From assembly GCA_963801475.1 (NCBI GenBank), contig CAWDEX010000001.1:1488001-1552000 (forward strand): a stretch of DNA of 64,000 nt, in the 5' to 3' direction. The notes beneath the pieces were generated by a model that worked only from the letters and a program-made list of their open reading frames with translations, ran no database searches and had not been told where the DNA came from. This document shows, in pieces, positions 55,472 through 64,000 of this stretch (its first letter is position 1; each line of letters opens with the position of its first letter). The translations under genes and the position numbers were made by a program. Origin of the DNA: DAOMFB01 sp963801475. Its GTDB lineage: Bacteria > Acidobacteriota > Thermoanaerobaculia > UBA5066.

Positions 55472-56183
55472 GGGCGACTCCCAGGTAGGCCTCGATGACC
55501 TTTGGATCGTTCGCCACGTCGGCCGGAGTTCCCTCGGCGAGCATCTCGCCGTAGTTGATGCAGAGAACCCGGTGTGAGATCGACATGATGACCCTCATGT
55601 TGTGCTCGATGATGAGGATCGTGATGCCGCTCCCGTGGATTTTCCGGACGATCTCGATCGTCTTCTCGACTTCGGTCGGGTTCAGGCCGGCGAAGTTCTC
55701 GTCGAGAAGGAGCAGCTCGGGCTTCGTGGCGAGCGCGCGCGCCATCTCGAGGCGCTTCCGCATCCCGAGCGGCAGGCTCCCTGCGAGGCGGTCGCGCCAG
55801 GCGTCCATCTCGGTGAAGTGGATGGCCTCGAGAGCAATGCGGCGCGCCTCGTCGCGATGCGCGGTCCGGCTGAACGCCGAAGCCATGACGTTGTCGATCA
55901 CCGAGAGGCGGGCGAGCGGCTTGACGACCTGGAACGTCCGGGCGAGGCCGCGACGGCACACCTGGTGCGGCTTCTTCCCGTCGATTCTCTCGCCCTTGAA
56001 GCGGATCTCGCCTCCGGTGGGAGGGTAGTAGCCGTTGATGAGGTTGAAGACGGTCGTCTTCCCCGCGCCGTTCGGGCCGATGAGGCCGAGGATCTCGCCC
56101 TTCTCGAGCTTGAACGAGAGATGGCCGACGGCCTGAAGGCCGCCGAATCGCTTCGTGAGGTCGGTGAGCTGGAGGAGGCTCAT
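55464..56183 (-). CDS. livG: Branched-chain-type ABC transporter ATPase (LivG), system 2
   Basis: A 239-residue ATPase with Walker A GPNGAGKT, signature LPLGMRKRLE and Walker B LLLLDENFAGLNPTE. ATG overlaps the livM stop (ATGA). The signature differs from system 1 livG (LTIGELKRLE), so the two are not recent copies. Confidence 0.9.
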   Translation of the reverse strand: MSLLQLTDLTKRFGGLQAVGHLSFKLEKGEILGLIGPNGAGKTTVFNLINGYYPPTGGEIRFKGERIDGKKPHQVCRRGLARTFQVVKPLARLSVIDNVMASAFSRTAHRDEARRIALEAIHFTEMDAWRDRLAGSLPLGMRKRLEMARALATKPELLLLDENFAGLNPTEVEKTIEIVRKIHGSGITILIIEHNMRVIMSISHRVLCINYGEMLAEGTPADVANDPKVIEAYLGVAHA

Positions 56184-57136
56184 GCGGCCTCCGGCGCCGG
56201 CGAGGCCTGCGCTTTCCGCCGCGCCCGCCACTCGTTGAGCGTACCGACGATCCCGTTGGGGAACCAGATGATGATGACGATGATCAGGATGCCGAAGAAG
56301 ACGAGGTGGCCGCGCTTGACCCAGACGCGGAAGACCTCGGACATCAGGATGTAGATGACCGCCCCGACCGCCGGCCCCGACATCGTCCCGGCCCCGCCGA
56401 GCATGACGACGAGGATCATCATGATCGAGATGTTCTCGATGTTGAAGACGATCCCGGGGTCGATGAAGCCCATGTAGTTCATGTAGAAGGCGCCGGCGAC
56501 CCCGGTGAAGAAGGCGCTGATCAGGAGCGAGTAGAGCTTGTACCGCGTCGTGTCCACGCCGAGCGACTCGGCGCAGTCCTGGTCCTCGCGGATGGCGAGA
56601 AAGTAGTAGCCCAGCCGGCTCCGCATGACGCCCCGGATGGCGAGGTAGCAGGCCGCGGCCACGGCGAGGACGATGTAGTAGTAGGCGGCCTTCGACGTGA
56701 ACGCGGGGATGAAGAGGATTCCCTCGGCACCGTTCGTCACCCATTTCCAGTTCAGGGCCACGAGACGCAGCACCTCGGCGAGGGCGAGGACGGACAGGGC
56801 GAAGTAGGGGCCGCGAAGCCGGAAGCAGATCCAGCCGATGACGGAGGCCACGACCATCGCGGCGAGGCCTCCGAGGAGGAGGCCCCACCAGGCCGCCGCG
56901 GGGGAGAGCCCGGACTTCACGAGGATCCCCGTCGTGTAGGCGCCGATGCCGAAGAAGGCCGCGTGCCCGAATGACACCTGACCCGTGTAGCCGCCCAGCA
57001 GGTTCCAGCTCTGCCCGAGGACCACCCACATCAGGACCAGGATGAGCATGTGGAGGAGGTACGGGTTCTGGGTCGCGGCGGGAATCAGGAGGATCGCCGC
57101 GGCCGGGAGGGCCCAGAGGAGGTTCGTCTTCGTCAT
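56180..57136 (-). CDS. livM: Branched-chain-type ABC permease (LivM), system 2
   Basis: A 318-residue permease: QSWNLLGGYTGQVSFGHAAFFGIGAYTT in the N-terminal half and LGGAGTMSGPAVGAV for the coupling loop. It follows livH by 9 bases. Confidence 0.9.
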   Translation of the reverse strand: MTKTNLLWALPAAAILLIPAATQNPYLLHMLILVLMWVVLGQSWNLLGGYTGQVSFGHAAFFGIGAYTTGILVKSGLSPAAAWWGLLLGGLAAMVVASVIGWICFRLRGPYFALSVLALAEVLRLVALNWKWVTNGAEGILFIPAFTSKAAYYYIVLAVAAACYLAIRGVMRSRLGYYFLAIREDQDCAESLGVDTTRYKLYSLLISAFFTGVAGAFYMNYMGFIDPGIVFNIENISIMMILVVMLGGAGTMSGPAVGAVIYILMSEVFRVWVKRGHLVFFGILIIVIIIWFPNGIVGTLNEWRARRKAQASPAPEAA

Positions 57137-57145
57137 GGCGGCTCT

Positions 57146-58069
57146 CTAGGCGCTTCCCTTCCCGAGGATCCCCTTCGGGAGGAAGATCAGGACGAGGACG
57201 AAGATGACGAACCCGATGGCATCCTTGTACCCGAGCGAGACGTAGACGGAACCGAGCGCCTCCGCGAGGCCGAGGACGACGCCGCCGAGGACGGCCCCCG
57301 GGATGTTCCCCATCCCGCCCAGGACCGTGATGATGAACGCCTTCAGGGTGAACGGCCCGCCGATCTGCGGAAAGACGTAGTAGACGGGGACGAGGAGGGA
57401 GCCGGCGGCGCCCACCAGCGCCGACCCGAGGCCGAACGTCACGTACGTGATCCGCTTTGTGTTGATCCCCATCAGCGCCGCAGCCCGCTTGTCCTGCGCC
57501 GTGGCCCGGATCATCCGTCCGAGGTCCGTCCGTCCGAGGAAGAGGAAGAGCGCCGCGCCGAGCACGAGGGCGATGCCGAAGGCGACCATCATCGGCACGC
57601 TGAACGAGAGCGAGAGCGTCTGGCCCCCCAGCGAGACGTCCCAGTAGATCGCCTTGTTGGCGTACGGGACGGGGACGGAACGATAGTCGGCCGAGAAGGC
57701 GAGGAGGGCGAGGTTCGAAAGGACGAGGCCGATCCCCACGGTGAGGAGAACCTGGTTCTCCGGCAGGATCGACTCGACCTCCATGACCGGGGCGATCAGG
57801 AACTTCTGGATCGCCGCGCCCAGGAGGAGGAGGACCGGAAACGAGACCAGCAGGGAAACGTACGGATCCATGCCCGCCAGCGCGAAGCACCAGAACGTGA
57901 CGTACATGGCGATCATCATCAACTCGCCGTGAGCGAGGTTGATGATCTTCATGACGCCCATGATCAGGGACATCCCGAGCCCGATGAGGCTGTAGAGCCC
58001 TCCGAGAAGGAGGCCCGAGATGAGCGTCTGGAGCAGCAGCTCCAGCTGGCCGGCAACCTGGCCCGACAT
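57146..58069 (-). CDS. livH: Branched-chain-type ABC permease (LivH), system 2
   Basis: A 307-residue permease: GLLLGGLYSLIGLGMSLIMGVMKIINLAHGELMM, and LGGMGNIPGAVLGGVVLGL as coupling loop. 35 bases after the binding-protein stop. Confidence 0.9.
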   Translation of the reverse strand: MSGQVAGQLELLLQTLISGLLLGGLYSLIGLGMSLIMGVMKIINLAHGELMMIAMYVTFWCFALAGMDPYVSLLVSFPVLLLLGAAIQKFLIAPVMEVESILPENQVLLTVGIGLVLSNLALLAFSADYRSVPVPYANKAIYWDVSLGGQTLSLSFSVPMMVAFGIALVLGAALFLFLGRTDLGRMIRATAQDKRAAALMGINTKRITYVTFGLGSALVGAAGSLLVPVYYVFPQIGGPFTLKAFIITVLGGMGNIPGAVLGGVVLGLAEALGSVYVSLGYKDAIGFVIFVLVLIFLPKGILGKGSA

Positions 58070-58104
58070 CGTTCGTTACCCTTCGCGCGCTGTCGCGTGC
58101 GTCT

Positions 58105-59307
58105 CTACTTCCGGTCGCGCCAGCGGGGGAACGGGAAGACGTAATCGGCCGATGCCGCGCTCTTCGGCCAGACCGTCTCGTACTTCTTCTTGACGACCTG
58201 CAGGACGAGGGTGTCCATGCTGTTCTGGTTGGTGAACTGGTCGAAGGAGACGAATTTCACCGGTCCGAACGCCGTCATCATGTCCGTCGCCGCGAGGGCG
58301 GCCCGGAGGTCCTCGGGCGAGAGGCTCTTGGTCCGCTTCAGGACGTCGGCGATGACGTAGGTCGTCGCGTAGGCCTCGGCCCCGTGGTAGCTGGGCGACT
58401 TGCCGGTCTTCTTCTGGTAGTTCTCGGCGAACTCCTTGGCGCCGGGGTACTTCACCTGCGGCGTCCAGAGCGTCGCCGACATGACGTACTCGGAGGCGTC
58501 GGCGGCGTTCTCGAGGAACTCGGGGAGGGTGAAGCCGGCCGCGCCGCCGACGAACGCCTTCGGGTTGATGTCGAGCTCCTTGGACTGCCGCATCAGGAGG
58601 GACGCGTCCATCAGGTACGACACCATGTAAACGATGTCGGGCCGGAGCGACTTGACCTTCTGGAGGATCGGCTTGAAGTCGACGGCGCCGGCCTGGTATC
58701 CCTCCGAGAGGACGACCTTGATCCCCTTCTTCTCGCAGTAGACCTGCATCGCCTTGGAGGTCGACGTGCCGAAGTCGGTGTTCTCGTAGAGGAGCGCGAT
58801 GGACTGCGGCTTGGCCACCTGCTCGAAGAACGTGAAGAGTCCGGCGCCGTAGAGGCTCGACGGCGGGTTCAGCCGGTAGACGTACTTCCACCCCTGCTGG
58901 GTGATCTTGTCGGCGGCGCCCGTGTCGACGAGGTAGGGCGTCTTGTACTTCTCGGCGACCCCGGCGACCGCGTAACTGCACTGGCTCGTGTATTCGCCGA
59001 CGATCAGGGGGTACTTGTTGATCGTGATGAACTTCTCGACGATGGACGTCGCCGTCTCGGGCTTGGCGCCCGAGTCCTGGATGTCGTAGACGATCTTGTA
59101 TCCTGCGGCCCCACCCTTGGCGTTGATCTCCGCCGCGGCCATCTCGTAGGCCGCCTTCTTCATCTCGCCGAACTTCGCCTCGGCGCCGGTGAGTGGCAGG
59201 GAAATGCCGACCGTGAACGTCTTGTTCTGCGCGAGGGCAGGCGACGCGAAGACGAGAGGAACCAGGACCAGCAGCGCGATTGCCACGATCATCGACCGGG
59301 TCTTCAT
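58105..59307 (-). CDS. livK: Periplasmic substrate-binding protein (LivK-type), system 2
   Basis: A 400-residue Peripla_BP_6 protein with signal peptide ending SPALA-QNKTF near residue 26. Family segments are GISLPLTGAEAKFGEMKKAA, GYKIVYDIQDSG and LIVGEYTSQCSYAVAGVAEK. GGAGGT precedes the ATG. It is divergent from proC, with a 97-base gap between them. Ligand is unknown. Codon use and gene order match system 1. Confidence 0.9.
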   Translation of the reverse strand: MKTRSMIVAIALLVLVPLVFASPALAQNKTFTVGISLPLTGAEAKFGEMKKAAYEMAAAEINAKGGAAGYKIVYDIQDSGAKPETATSIVEKFITINKYPLIVGEYTSQCSYAVAGVAEKYKTPYLVDTGAADKITQQGWKYVYRLNPPSSLYGAGLFTFFEQVAKPQSIALLYENTDFGTSTSKAMQVYCEKKGIKVVLSEGYQAGAVDFKPILQKVKSLRPDIVYMVSYLMDASLLMRQSKELDINPKAFVGGAAGFTLPEFLENAADASEYVMSATLWTPQVKYPGAKEFAENYQKKTGKSPSYHGAEAYATTYVIADVLKRTKSLSPEDLRAALAATDMMTAFGPVKFVSFDQFTNQNSMDTLVLQVVKKKYETVWPKSAASADYVFPFPRWRDRK

Positions 59308-59404
59308 CGAGGACCTCCTGGCTGTCGTTTTTTCGATCCGGTATGGTGCCATGATTCGCGCCACGGACGATGATTCGTTTGAATCAACAAGGAGGGCTTC
59401 CATC

Positions 59405-60223
59405 ATGCTGGCGGGCAAGAAGATCGCGGTCATCGGGACGGGAACCATGGGGCGGAGCATCGTCGCGGGGCTCGTCGCCTCCGGCAAGGTCCGCCGGAGC
59501 GGCGTCGTGGCCACCGCGCGGACGAGAGCGAGCGCCGAGAAGGCCGCGGCCGAGCTGGGCGTGAAATGCACGCTGGACAACGACGTCGCGGCGGCCGGTT
59601 CCGACATCCTGCTGCTCTGCGTAAAACCCCGGGACGCCGGCAAGGTGGCGGAGGGGCTCGGCGGCGCCGTCAAGGGAGGCCGGCGGACCCTCGTCGTCTC
59701 GATCGCGGCCGGCGTCAGCACGGCGTTCCTCGAGGAGTGCCTCGGCGATCGCGTTCCGGTCGTCCGCGCCATGCCGAATACGCCGTGCCTCATCGGAAAG
59801 GGAATGACGGTCCTCTCGAAGGGCTCAAGGGCCACGGACCGCGACGTGGCCCTCGCCCGGGAGATCTTCCTCCCCCTCGGCCGCGTCCTCGAGCTGGAGG
59901 AGAAGCACATGGACACGGTGACCGGGCTCTCGGCGAGCGGTCCGGCCTTCATCTACATCATCGTCGAGTCGCTCGCGGACGGCGGCGTCATGCGAGGCCT
60001 TCCGCGGCAGGTGGCGACCGAGCTCGTGGCCCAGATGACGCTCGGGGCCGCCGAGATGGTGCTGTCCACGGGGCGGCACCCGGCGTCGCTGAAGGACGAC
60101 GTCACGACGCCCGCCGGGTGCACGATCGCCGGGATTCTCGCGCTGGAGGACGGCCGGATCCGTTCGGTCCTCGCGCGGGGCGTGGAGACGGCCGCGAGGG
60201 TCGCCGGCGAGCTCGGCCGCTGA
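59405..60223 (+). CDS. proC: Pyrroline-5-carboxylate reductase
   Basis: A 272-residue enzyme that makes proline from pyrroline-5-carboxylate with NAD(P)H. N-terminal IAVIGTGTMGRSI is the nucleotide fold; VVRAMPNTPCLIGKGMTVL and TGLSASGPAFIYIIVE are strong family signatures, and DDVTTPAGCTIAGI closes the active site. AAGGAGGG precedes the ATG. Its stop and that of the next gene share the TGATCA hexamer. Confidence 0.93.
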   Translation: MLAGKKIAVIGTGTMGRSIVAGLVASGKVRRSGVVATARTRASAEKAAAELGVKCTLDNDVAAAGSDILLLCVKPRDAGKVAEGLGGAVKGGRRTLVVSIAAGVSTAFLEECLGDRVPVVRAMPNTPCLIGKGMTVLSKGSRATDRDVALAREIFLPLGRVLELEEKHMDTVTGLSASGPAFIYIIVESLADGGVMRGLPRQVATELVAQMTLGAAEMVLSTGRHPASLKDDVTTPAGCTIAGILALEDGRIRSVLARGVETAARVAGELGR

Positions 60224-62719
60224 TCAGACGCGGGCGGCGCCGTCCACGGCCAGGAGCCGCTCCGCGAGGAGCGGCTCGGGGAGGGGCGGGGCGAACAGGA
60301 AGCCCTGGACGTCGTCGCACCCGAGGGCCGCGAGCATCTCGGCCTGGGAGGCGGCCTCCACACCTTCGGCCGTCACCTTGAGCGACAGGTTGTGGGCCAT
60401 CGAGATGATGGCCGCCACGATGGAGCGGTCGCGGTCGTCGCGGGTCATGCCGGCCACGAAGGAGCGGTCGATCTTCAGACGGTGGATGGGGAAGTGCTTG
60501 AGGTAGTTCAGCGATGAGTGGCCCGTCCCGAAGTCGTCCATCGAGATGTGGATCCCCATGCGCGACAGTTCCCCCAGCACCTCCCCGGTCAGCGAGAGGT
60601 TCTGCATCGCGATGCTCTCGGTGATCTCGAGTTCGAGGCACGCGGGAGGCAGACCGGTCTCGGCGAGGACGCGCTGGACCGTCCAGACGAGGTCCTTGTC
60701 CTGGAACTGCCGGGGCGAGAGGTTGACGGCGATGCGGAGGTCCGGGAACGGTCCCGCCCGGAGCCGCATGGCCTCATGGCAGGCTTTCCGGAGGATCCAC
60801 TCGCCGATCGCCACGATCAGGCCGACGTCCTCCGCCAGCCCGATGAACTCCTTGGGGCCGAGGAGACCCCGCTCGGGATGGTTCCAGCGAACGAGGGCCT
60901 CGACGCCGAGGATGCGGCGGGAGGACATCTCCAGGATCGGCTGGTAATGGAGCGTGAACTCCTCGCGGGGGAGGGCGCGGCGGAGGCCGCTCTCGAGGTG
61001 GGCGCGCTCCTGGGAGGCCTCCTGCATGTGCGGCGTGAAGAACTGGAAGTTGTTCCGGCCGGCCTCCTTGGCGCGGTACATCGCGGTATCCACGTTCGCC
61101 ACCAGGGTTTCGGCGTCGGTCCCGTCGTTCGGATAGAGGCCGACGCCGATGGATGCCGACAGGAAGAGCTCCCTCTTCTTGAGGATGAACGGCTCGGCGA
61201 GGATCTTCAGAAGCTTGCGGGCCATGGCACCGACGTCGCTGTCGCGGGAGATTCCGGAGAGGAGGACGAGAAACTCGTCCCCGCCGACGCGGGCGACCGT
61301 GTCCTCCTCGCGCAGGCAGCTCTTCAGCCGGTCCGCCACGGCGACGAGGACTTCGTCGCCCGACGAGTGGCCGAGGGTGTCGTTCACGTTCTTGAAGTGG
61401 TCGAGGTCGATGAACATGACGGCGAGGATCTGCTTCCGGCGATGGGCGTGGAGGATGGCCAGGGAGAGGCGGTCGTGGAAGAGGATGCGGTTGGGGAGGT
61501 CCGTCAGGGCGTCGTGATACGCCTGATGGTGGCTCTGCTCCTCGGCCCTCTTCCGCTCCGTGATGTCGATGAGGCTCCCTTCGAGGACCGTTCCGCCCGA
61601 CTCGTCGTCGAGCAGGCTCTCGTTCACCAGCACCCAGACGGGGGAGCCGTCCCGCCGCCGGAGCCCGATCTCGTAGTTCACGAGGAACTTCTGCTGCAGA
61701 AGGGCCGCGAGGGTCACCTCGCGGTCCTCAGGGTCGAGATGGAGCTCGTGCATGTTGAGCTCGAGGATGTCCTCCCGGGCCGGATAGCCGAGGATCCGGG
61801 CCAGCGCGGAGTTGCACTCGAGGATCCGGCCATCCAGCGTGGAGCGGTAGAGGCCCGCGAGGTTCCTCTCGAAGAGGAGCCGGTAGCGCCGCTCGGACGT
61901 CGTGAGGCTCCGCTCATGGGCCTTCAGGAGCCGCCCGACGCGCCAGGAGACCCATACGGCCAGGGCGGTCATCAGGAGCGTGACGACGGCGATGGTCTTC
62001 ACGAGGAGGCCGCGAAGCCAGCGGGTGGCCTGGCCGATGTTCGACGCGAAGCGCTCCGTCGTGTCGTTGATCCGGGCGTTGATCTGCTCGATCTCGCGCA
62101 GGGTGGCGGTCCGCCGGACCGGGTCGACCGGGCCGGCAGCGACCTCGGCGCGGACGCGGTCGCCGAGGCGCTGAACCTCGTCGAGGAGGGCGTCCCCCTG
62201 GCGCCAGATCGAAAGGGCGCGGTCTATGTGCTCGTTGTGCCGGAACTGGTGAAAGACGGCGACCATCGCCTCGACTTCGTCGGGGTGGTTCCGCGCGGCC
62301 AGGAAGCTCCGGGCGGCTTCGGCGTCGTCGCCGTCGGGCCGCTCCAGCTCGAGACGGGCCCGCCGGTAGGTGTCCCCGACGGCCACCGCCGCCCGGAACG
62401 CCTCGTCGTCGTGGGGATCCCGCGTGTCGAGGAATCGGGCGACGGCGAGGAGGGCGTCCTTCTGGGACTTCGACCAGCGGCTCTCGGCGCTGGCGTAAGC
62501 GCGAAACGTCGACATCGTCCGGAGGCCGAAGGAGACGATGGAGACCGATCCGACGGCCACGGCCGCGAAGAGCGCCACGAGGAGGCCGACGGTTCTGTTG
62601 ATGGACTGTGTCGCGCGGGCTTCGGAAACACCGGGCGCGGGCGCAGCCGCAAGCGCAGCCGTTTCACCTCCCGTCTGTATCCGGCCGTCTCCCCGTCGGC
62701 CCGAATCGCCGTCACTCAC
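60224..62719 (-). CDS. Membrane-bound PAS-GGDEF-EAL protein
   Basis: An 831-residue protein. Helix 1 at about 43-65, a periplasmic four-helix-like region (about 66-235), helix 2 at about 236-257, a PAS domain (about 275-395), GGDEF (active motif GGDEF, I-site REED five residues before), and EAL with EALVRW, AVNLSPRQF, LEITES, MDDFGTGHSSLNYL, KIDRSF and AEGVEA. Both catalytic sites look complete, so it could make or break cyclic di-GMP. The start is a GTG at 62719; the short N-terminal tail before helix 1 is Ala/Gly-rich. Confidence 0.9.
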   Translation of the reverse strand: MSDGDSGRRGDGRIQTGGETAALAAAPAPGVSEARATQSINRTVGLLVALFAAVAVGSVSIVSFGLRTMSTFRAYASAESRWSKSQKDALLAVARFLDTRDPHDDEAFRAAVAVGDTYRRARLELERPDGDDAEAARSFLAARNHPDEVEAMVAVFHQFRHNEHIDRALSIWRQGDALLDEVQRLGDRVRAEVAAGPVDPVRRTATLREIEQINARINDTTERFASNIGQATRWLRGLLVKTIAVVTLLMTALAVWVSWRVGRLLKAHERSLTTSERRYRLLFERNLAGLYRSTLDGRILECNSALARILGYPAREDILELNMHELHLDPEDREVTLAALLQQKFLVNYEIGLRRRDGSPVWVLVNESLLDDESGGTVLEGSLIDITERKRAEEQSHHQAYHDALTDLPNRILFHDRLSLAILHAHRRKQILAVMFIDLDHFKNVNDTLGHSSGDEVLVAVADRLKSCLREEDTVARVGGDEFLVLLSGISRDSDVGAMARKLLKILAEPFILKKRELFLSASIGVGLYPNDGTDAETLVANVDTAMYRAKEAGRNNFQFFTPHMQEASQERAHLESGLRRALPREEFTLHYQPILEMSSRRILGVEALVRWNHPERGLLGPKEFIGLAEDVGLIVAIGEWILRKACHEAMRLRAGPFPDLRIAVNLSPRQFQDKDLVWTVQRVLAETGLPPACLELEITESIAMQNLSLTGEVLGELSRMGIHISMDDFGTGHSSLNYLKHFPIHRLKIDRSFVAGMTRDDRDRSIVAAIISMAHNLSLKVTAEGVEAASQAEMLAALGCDDVQGFLFAPPLPEPLLAERLLAVDGAARV

Positions 62720-62787
62720 TGTAACAAACCGTCGCCTAAATTATAGACGACGAAGCTCTTCCCGCCCGCCCCGAAGCGGGATGGACC

Positions 62788-63267
62788 TCACGCGGGCGAC
62801 GCCGCCGCTTCGACGAGCTGCGCCGGCGAGACACGCCCCGCGCGGGCGAAGCCCCCCACGACGCGCCCCTCCTCGGGAACGAAGACGAAGAGGACGAAGT
62901 CGGACAGCCCGAACCGGGGCTCCGCGTCCGGGAACGTCCCGAGATAGATGTTGCGGGCGGCCTCGAAATGCGGCGTCCCGTGCTCGAGCGGGACGGTCCG
63001 GCCCGTCAGGGTCAGGCGAGGGAGCGTCTGGGGGTCGCCCGTCCCGGGATCCGCTTCGCCAACGCAGAGCGACGCCCGGCCGTCGGCCAGGAGATCCCGC
63101 GTATGCGCCGAGAGCCCGCTCAGGTGGAAGAAGAGCGCCGAGAGGTCCTTCTCCGTGGCATACGCCACCATCGACGCGAGGGGGCCGCCTTCGTGAAGCG
63201 TCGCGAGAGCGGCCCACCGGTGAGAGGAGACGAGGCGGGCCGCGAGAACTGCCAGCTCGGTCGCCAT
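62788..63267 (-). CDS. Pyridoxamine-5'-phosphate-oxidase-fold flavoprotein
   Basis: A 159-residue protein with the split-barrel start VSSHRWAALATLHEGGPLASMVAYA, FFHLSGLSAHTRDLLADGRASLCV and the later GRTVPL strand, resembling HugZ/PNPOx-like proteins. It likely binds a flavin or heme; the particular substrate is unknown. It follows the 28-codon GAPDH-like ORF by 7 bases. Confidence 0.78.
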   Translation of the reverse strand: MATELAVLAARLVSSHRWAALATLHEGGPLASMVAYATEKDLSALFFHLSGLSAHTRDLLADGRASLCVGEADPGTGDPQTLPRLTLTGRTVPLEHGTPHFEAARNIYLGTFPDAEPRFGLSDFVLFVFVPEEGRVVGGFARAGRVSPAQLVEAAASPA

Positions 63268-63274
63268 GGCCGCC

Positions 63275-63361
<87 letters not shown>

Positions 63362-63612
63362 GTTGTGCCTCCTTTCCGAGTCTCTAGAACCTTTCGACGA
63401 GCGTTGACGGCGTCGACGGTCACCTTCTTGGGTTGCCAGCAGACGAGGTCGATCGCCGAGCCTCTTTCTTCTCCCGCGAATCCAGACCTGGGTCTGTGGT
63501 CCCCCGAAGCCTCGCGATGCCCTCGCGGGGTTTCGCGTCTGAGACCCGCCCGTTCCGAAAGATCATGCCGAGAGAACTTCCGGCCACCTTCTCCGGGGAT
63601 ACCGAGGCGGTT
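63362..63612. other. Intergenic stretch after the GAPDH gene
   Basis: No gene recognised. It holds short inverted repeats (for example CAGACC/GGTCTG near 63484-63497) but no convincing promoter. It carries the AGGAGG used by the 28-codon ORF at its left end. Confidence 0.4.
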
Positions 63613-63643
63613 CCGGCGCCGGCTCTTCCGAAGCCGGCGCCGG
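63613..63643 (-). terminator. Strong hairpin downstream of the GAPDH gene
   Basis: CCGGCGCCGGCT (63613-63624) and AGCCGGCGCCGG (63632-63643) form a perfect 12-bp stem with a 7-base loop, 12 bases after the gap stop. There is no T-run, but position and stability fit a transcription terminator. Confidence 0.6.
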
Positions 63644-63655
63644 TGCTTCCGCGCG

Positions 63656-64000
<345 letters not shown>

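Overview
The window is GC-rich, densely packed chromosomal DNA carrying about 60 protein genes and no RNA genes, CRISPR arrays or intact mobile elements that I can see. Gene content points to a Gram-negative, aerobic or facultative, membrane-respiring bacterium: Tat substrates, a phosphate-selective-type porin, lipoproteins, a SUF Fe-S system and an oxygen-tolerant-type uptake hydrogenase. The Ser/Thr kinase at the left edge starts with the short N-terminal region common in Acidobacteriota, so a member of that phylum is my best guess. This is an inference, not a demonstrated placement.

Region 1 (1-15.1 kb) is a hydrogenase locus, almost all on the minus strand. From right to left in transcription order: a c-type-heme sensor histidine kinase, an archaemetzincin and an NtrC-family response regulator; then a sigma-54 promoter with upstream repeats; then an operon of two microproteins, a HybA-like ferredoxin, an NrfD/HybB-like membrane protein, two GcvH-like proteins without the lipoyl lysine, a maturation protease and a second, divergent sigma-54-type activator. 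After a short interruption (a DUF1697 gene and an integron-integrase remnant), a second sigma-54 promoter precedes a small unknown gene, hyaA, hyaB, hyaC and hyaD. HyaA has the six-cysteine signature of oxygen-tolerant group 1 enzymes. hyaA and hyaB carry five single-base frameshifts between them although every catalytic motif is intact. No hyp maturation genes lie in the window.

Region 2 (15.2-31.3 kb) holds a secreted beta-lactamase-fold hydrolase, the AddAB recombination nuclease-helicase, a sodium:solute symporter, and a complete sufR-B-C-D-S-U-T operon. The suf operon has a clear sigma-70-type promoter and a 16-bp perfect palindrome, presumably the SufR operator.

Region 3 (31.3-43.2 kb) is mixed: a lipoprotein, an outer-membrane protein, a two-domain M16 peptidase, a sulfur-handling pair (TauE/SafE exporter plus MBL-double-rhodanese), homoserine dehydrogenase, a diguanylate cyclase and an M28 peptidase.

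Region 4 (43.2-59.3 kb) contains two complete branched-chain-amino-acid-type ABC importers. One is coupled to an acyl-CoA synthetase, the other to a CBS-ACT regulator. Between them lie a YdjM-like membrane protein, LhgO, an MFS exporter and a porin. Region 5 (59.4-64 kb) has proC, a large GGDEF-EAL protein, a PNPOx-fold flavoprotein, a GAPDH-derived 28-codon ORF and the 3' part of the true GAPDH gene.
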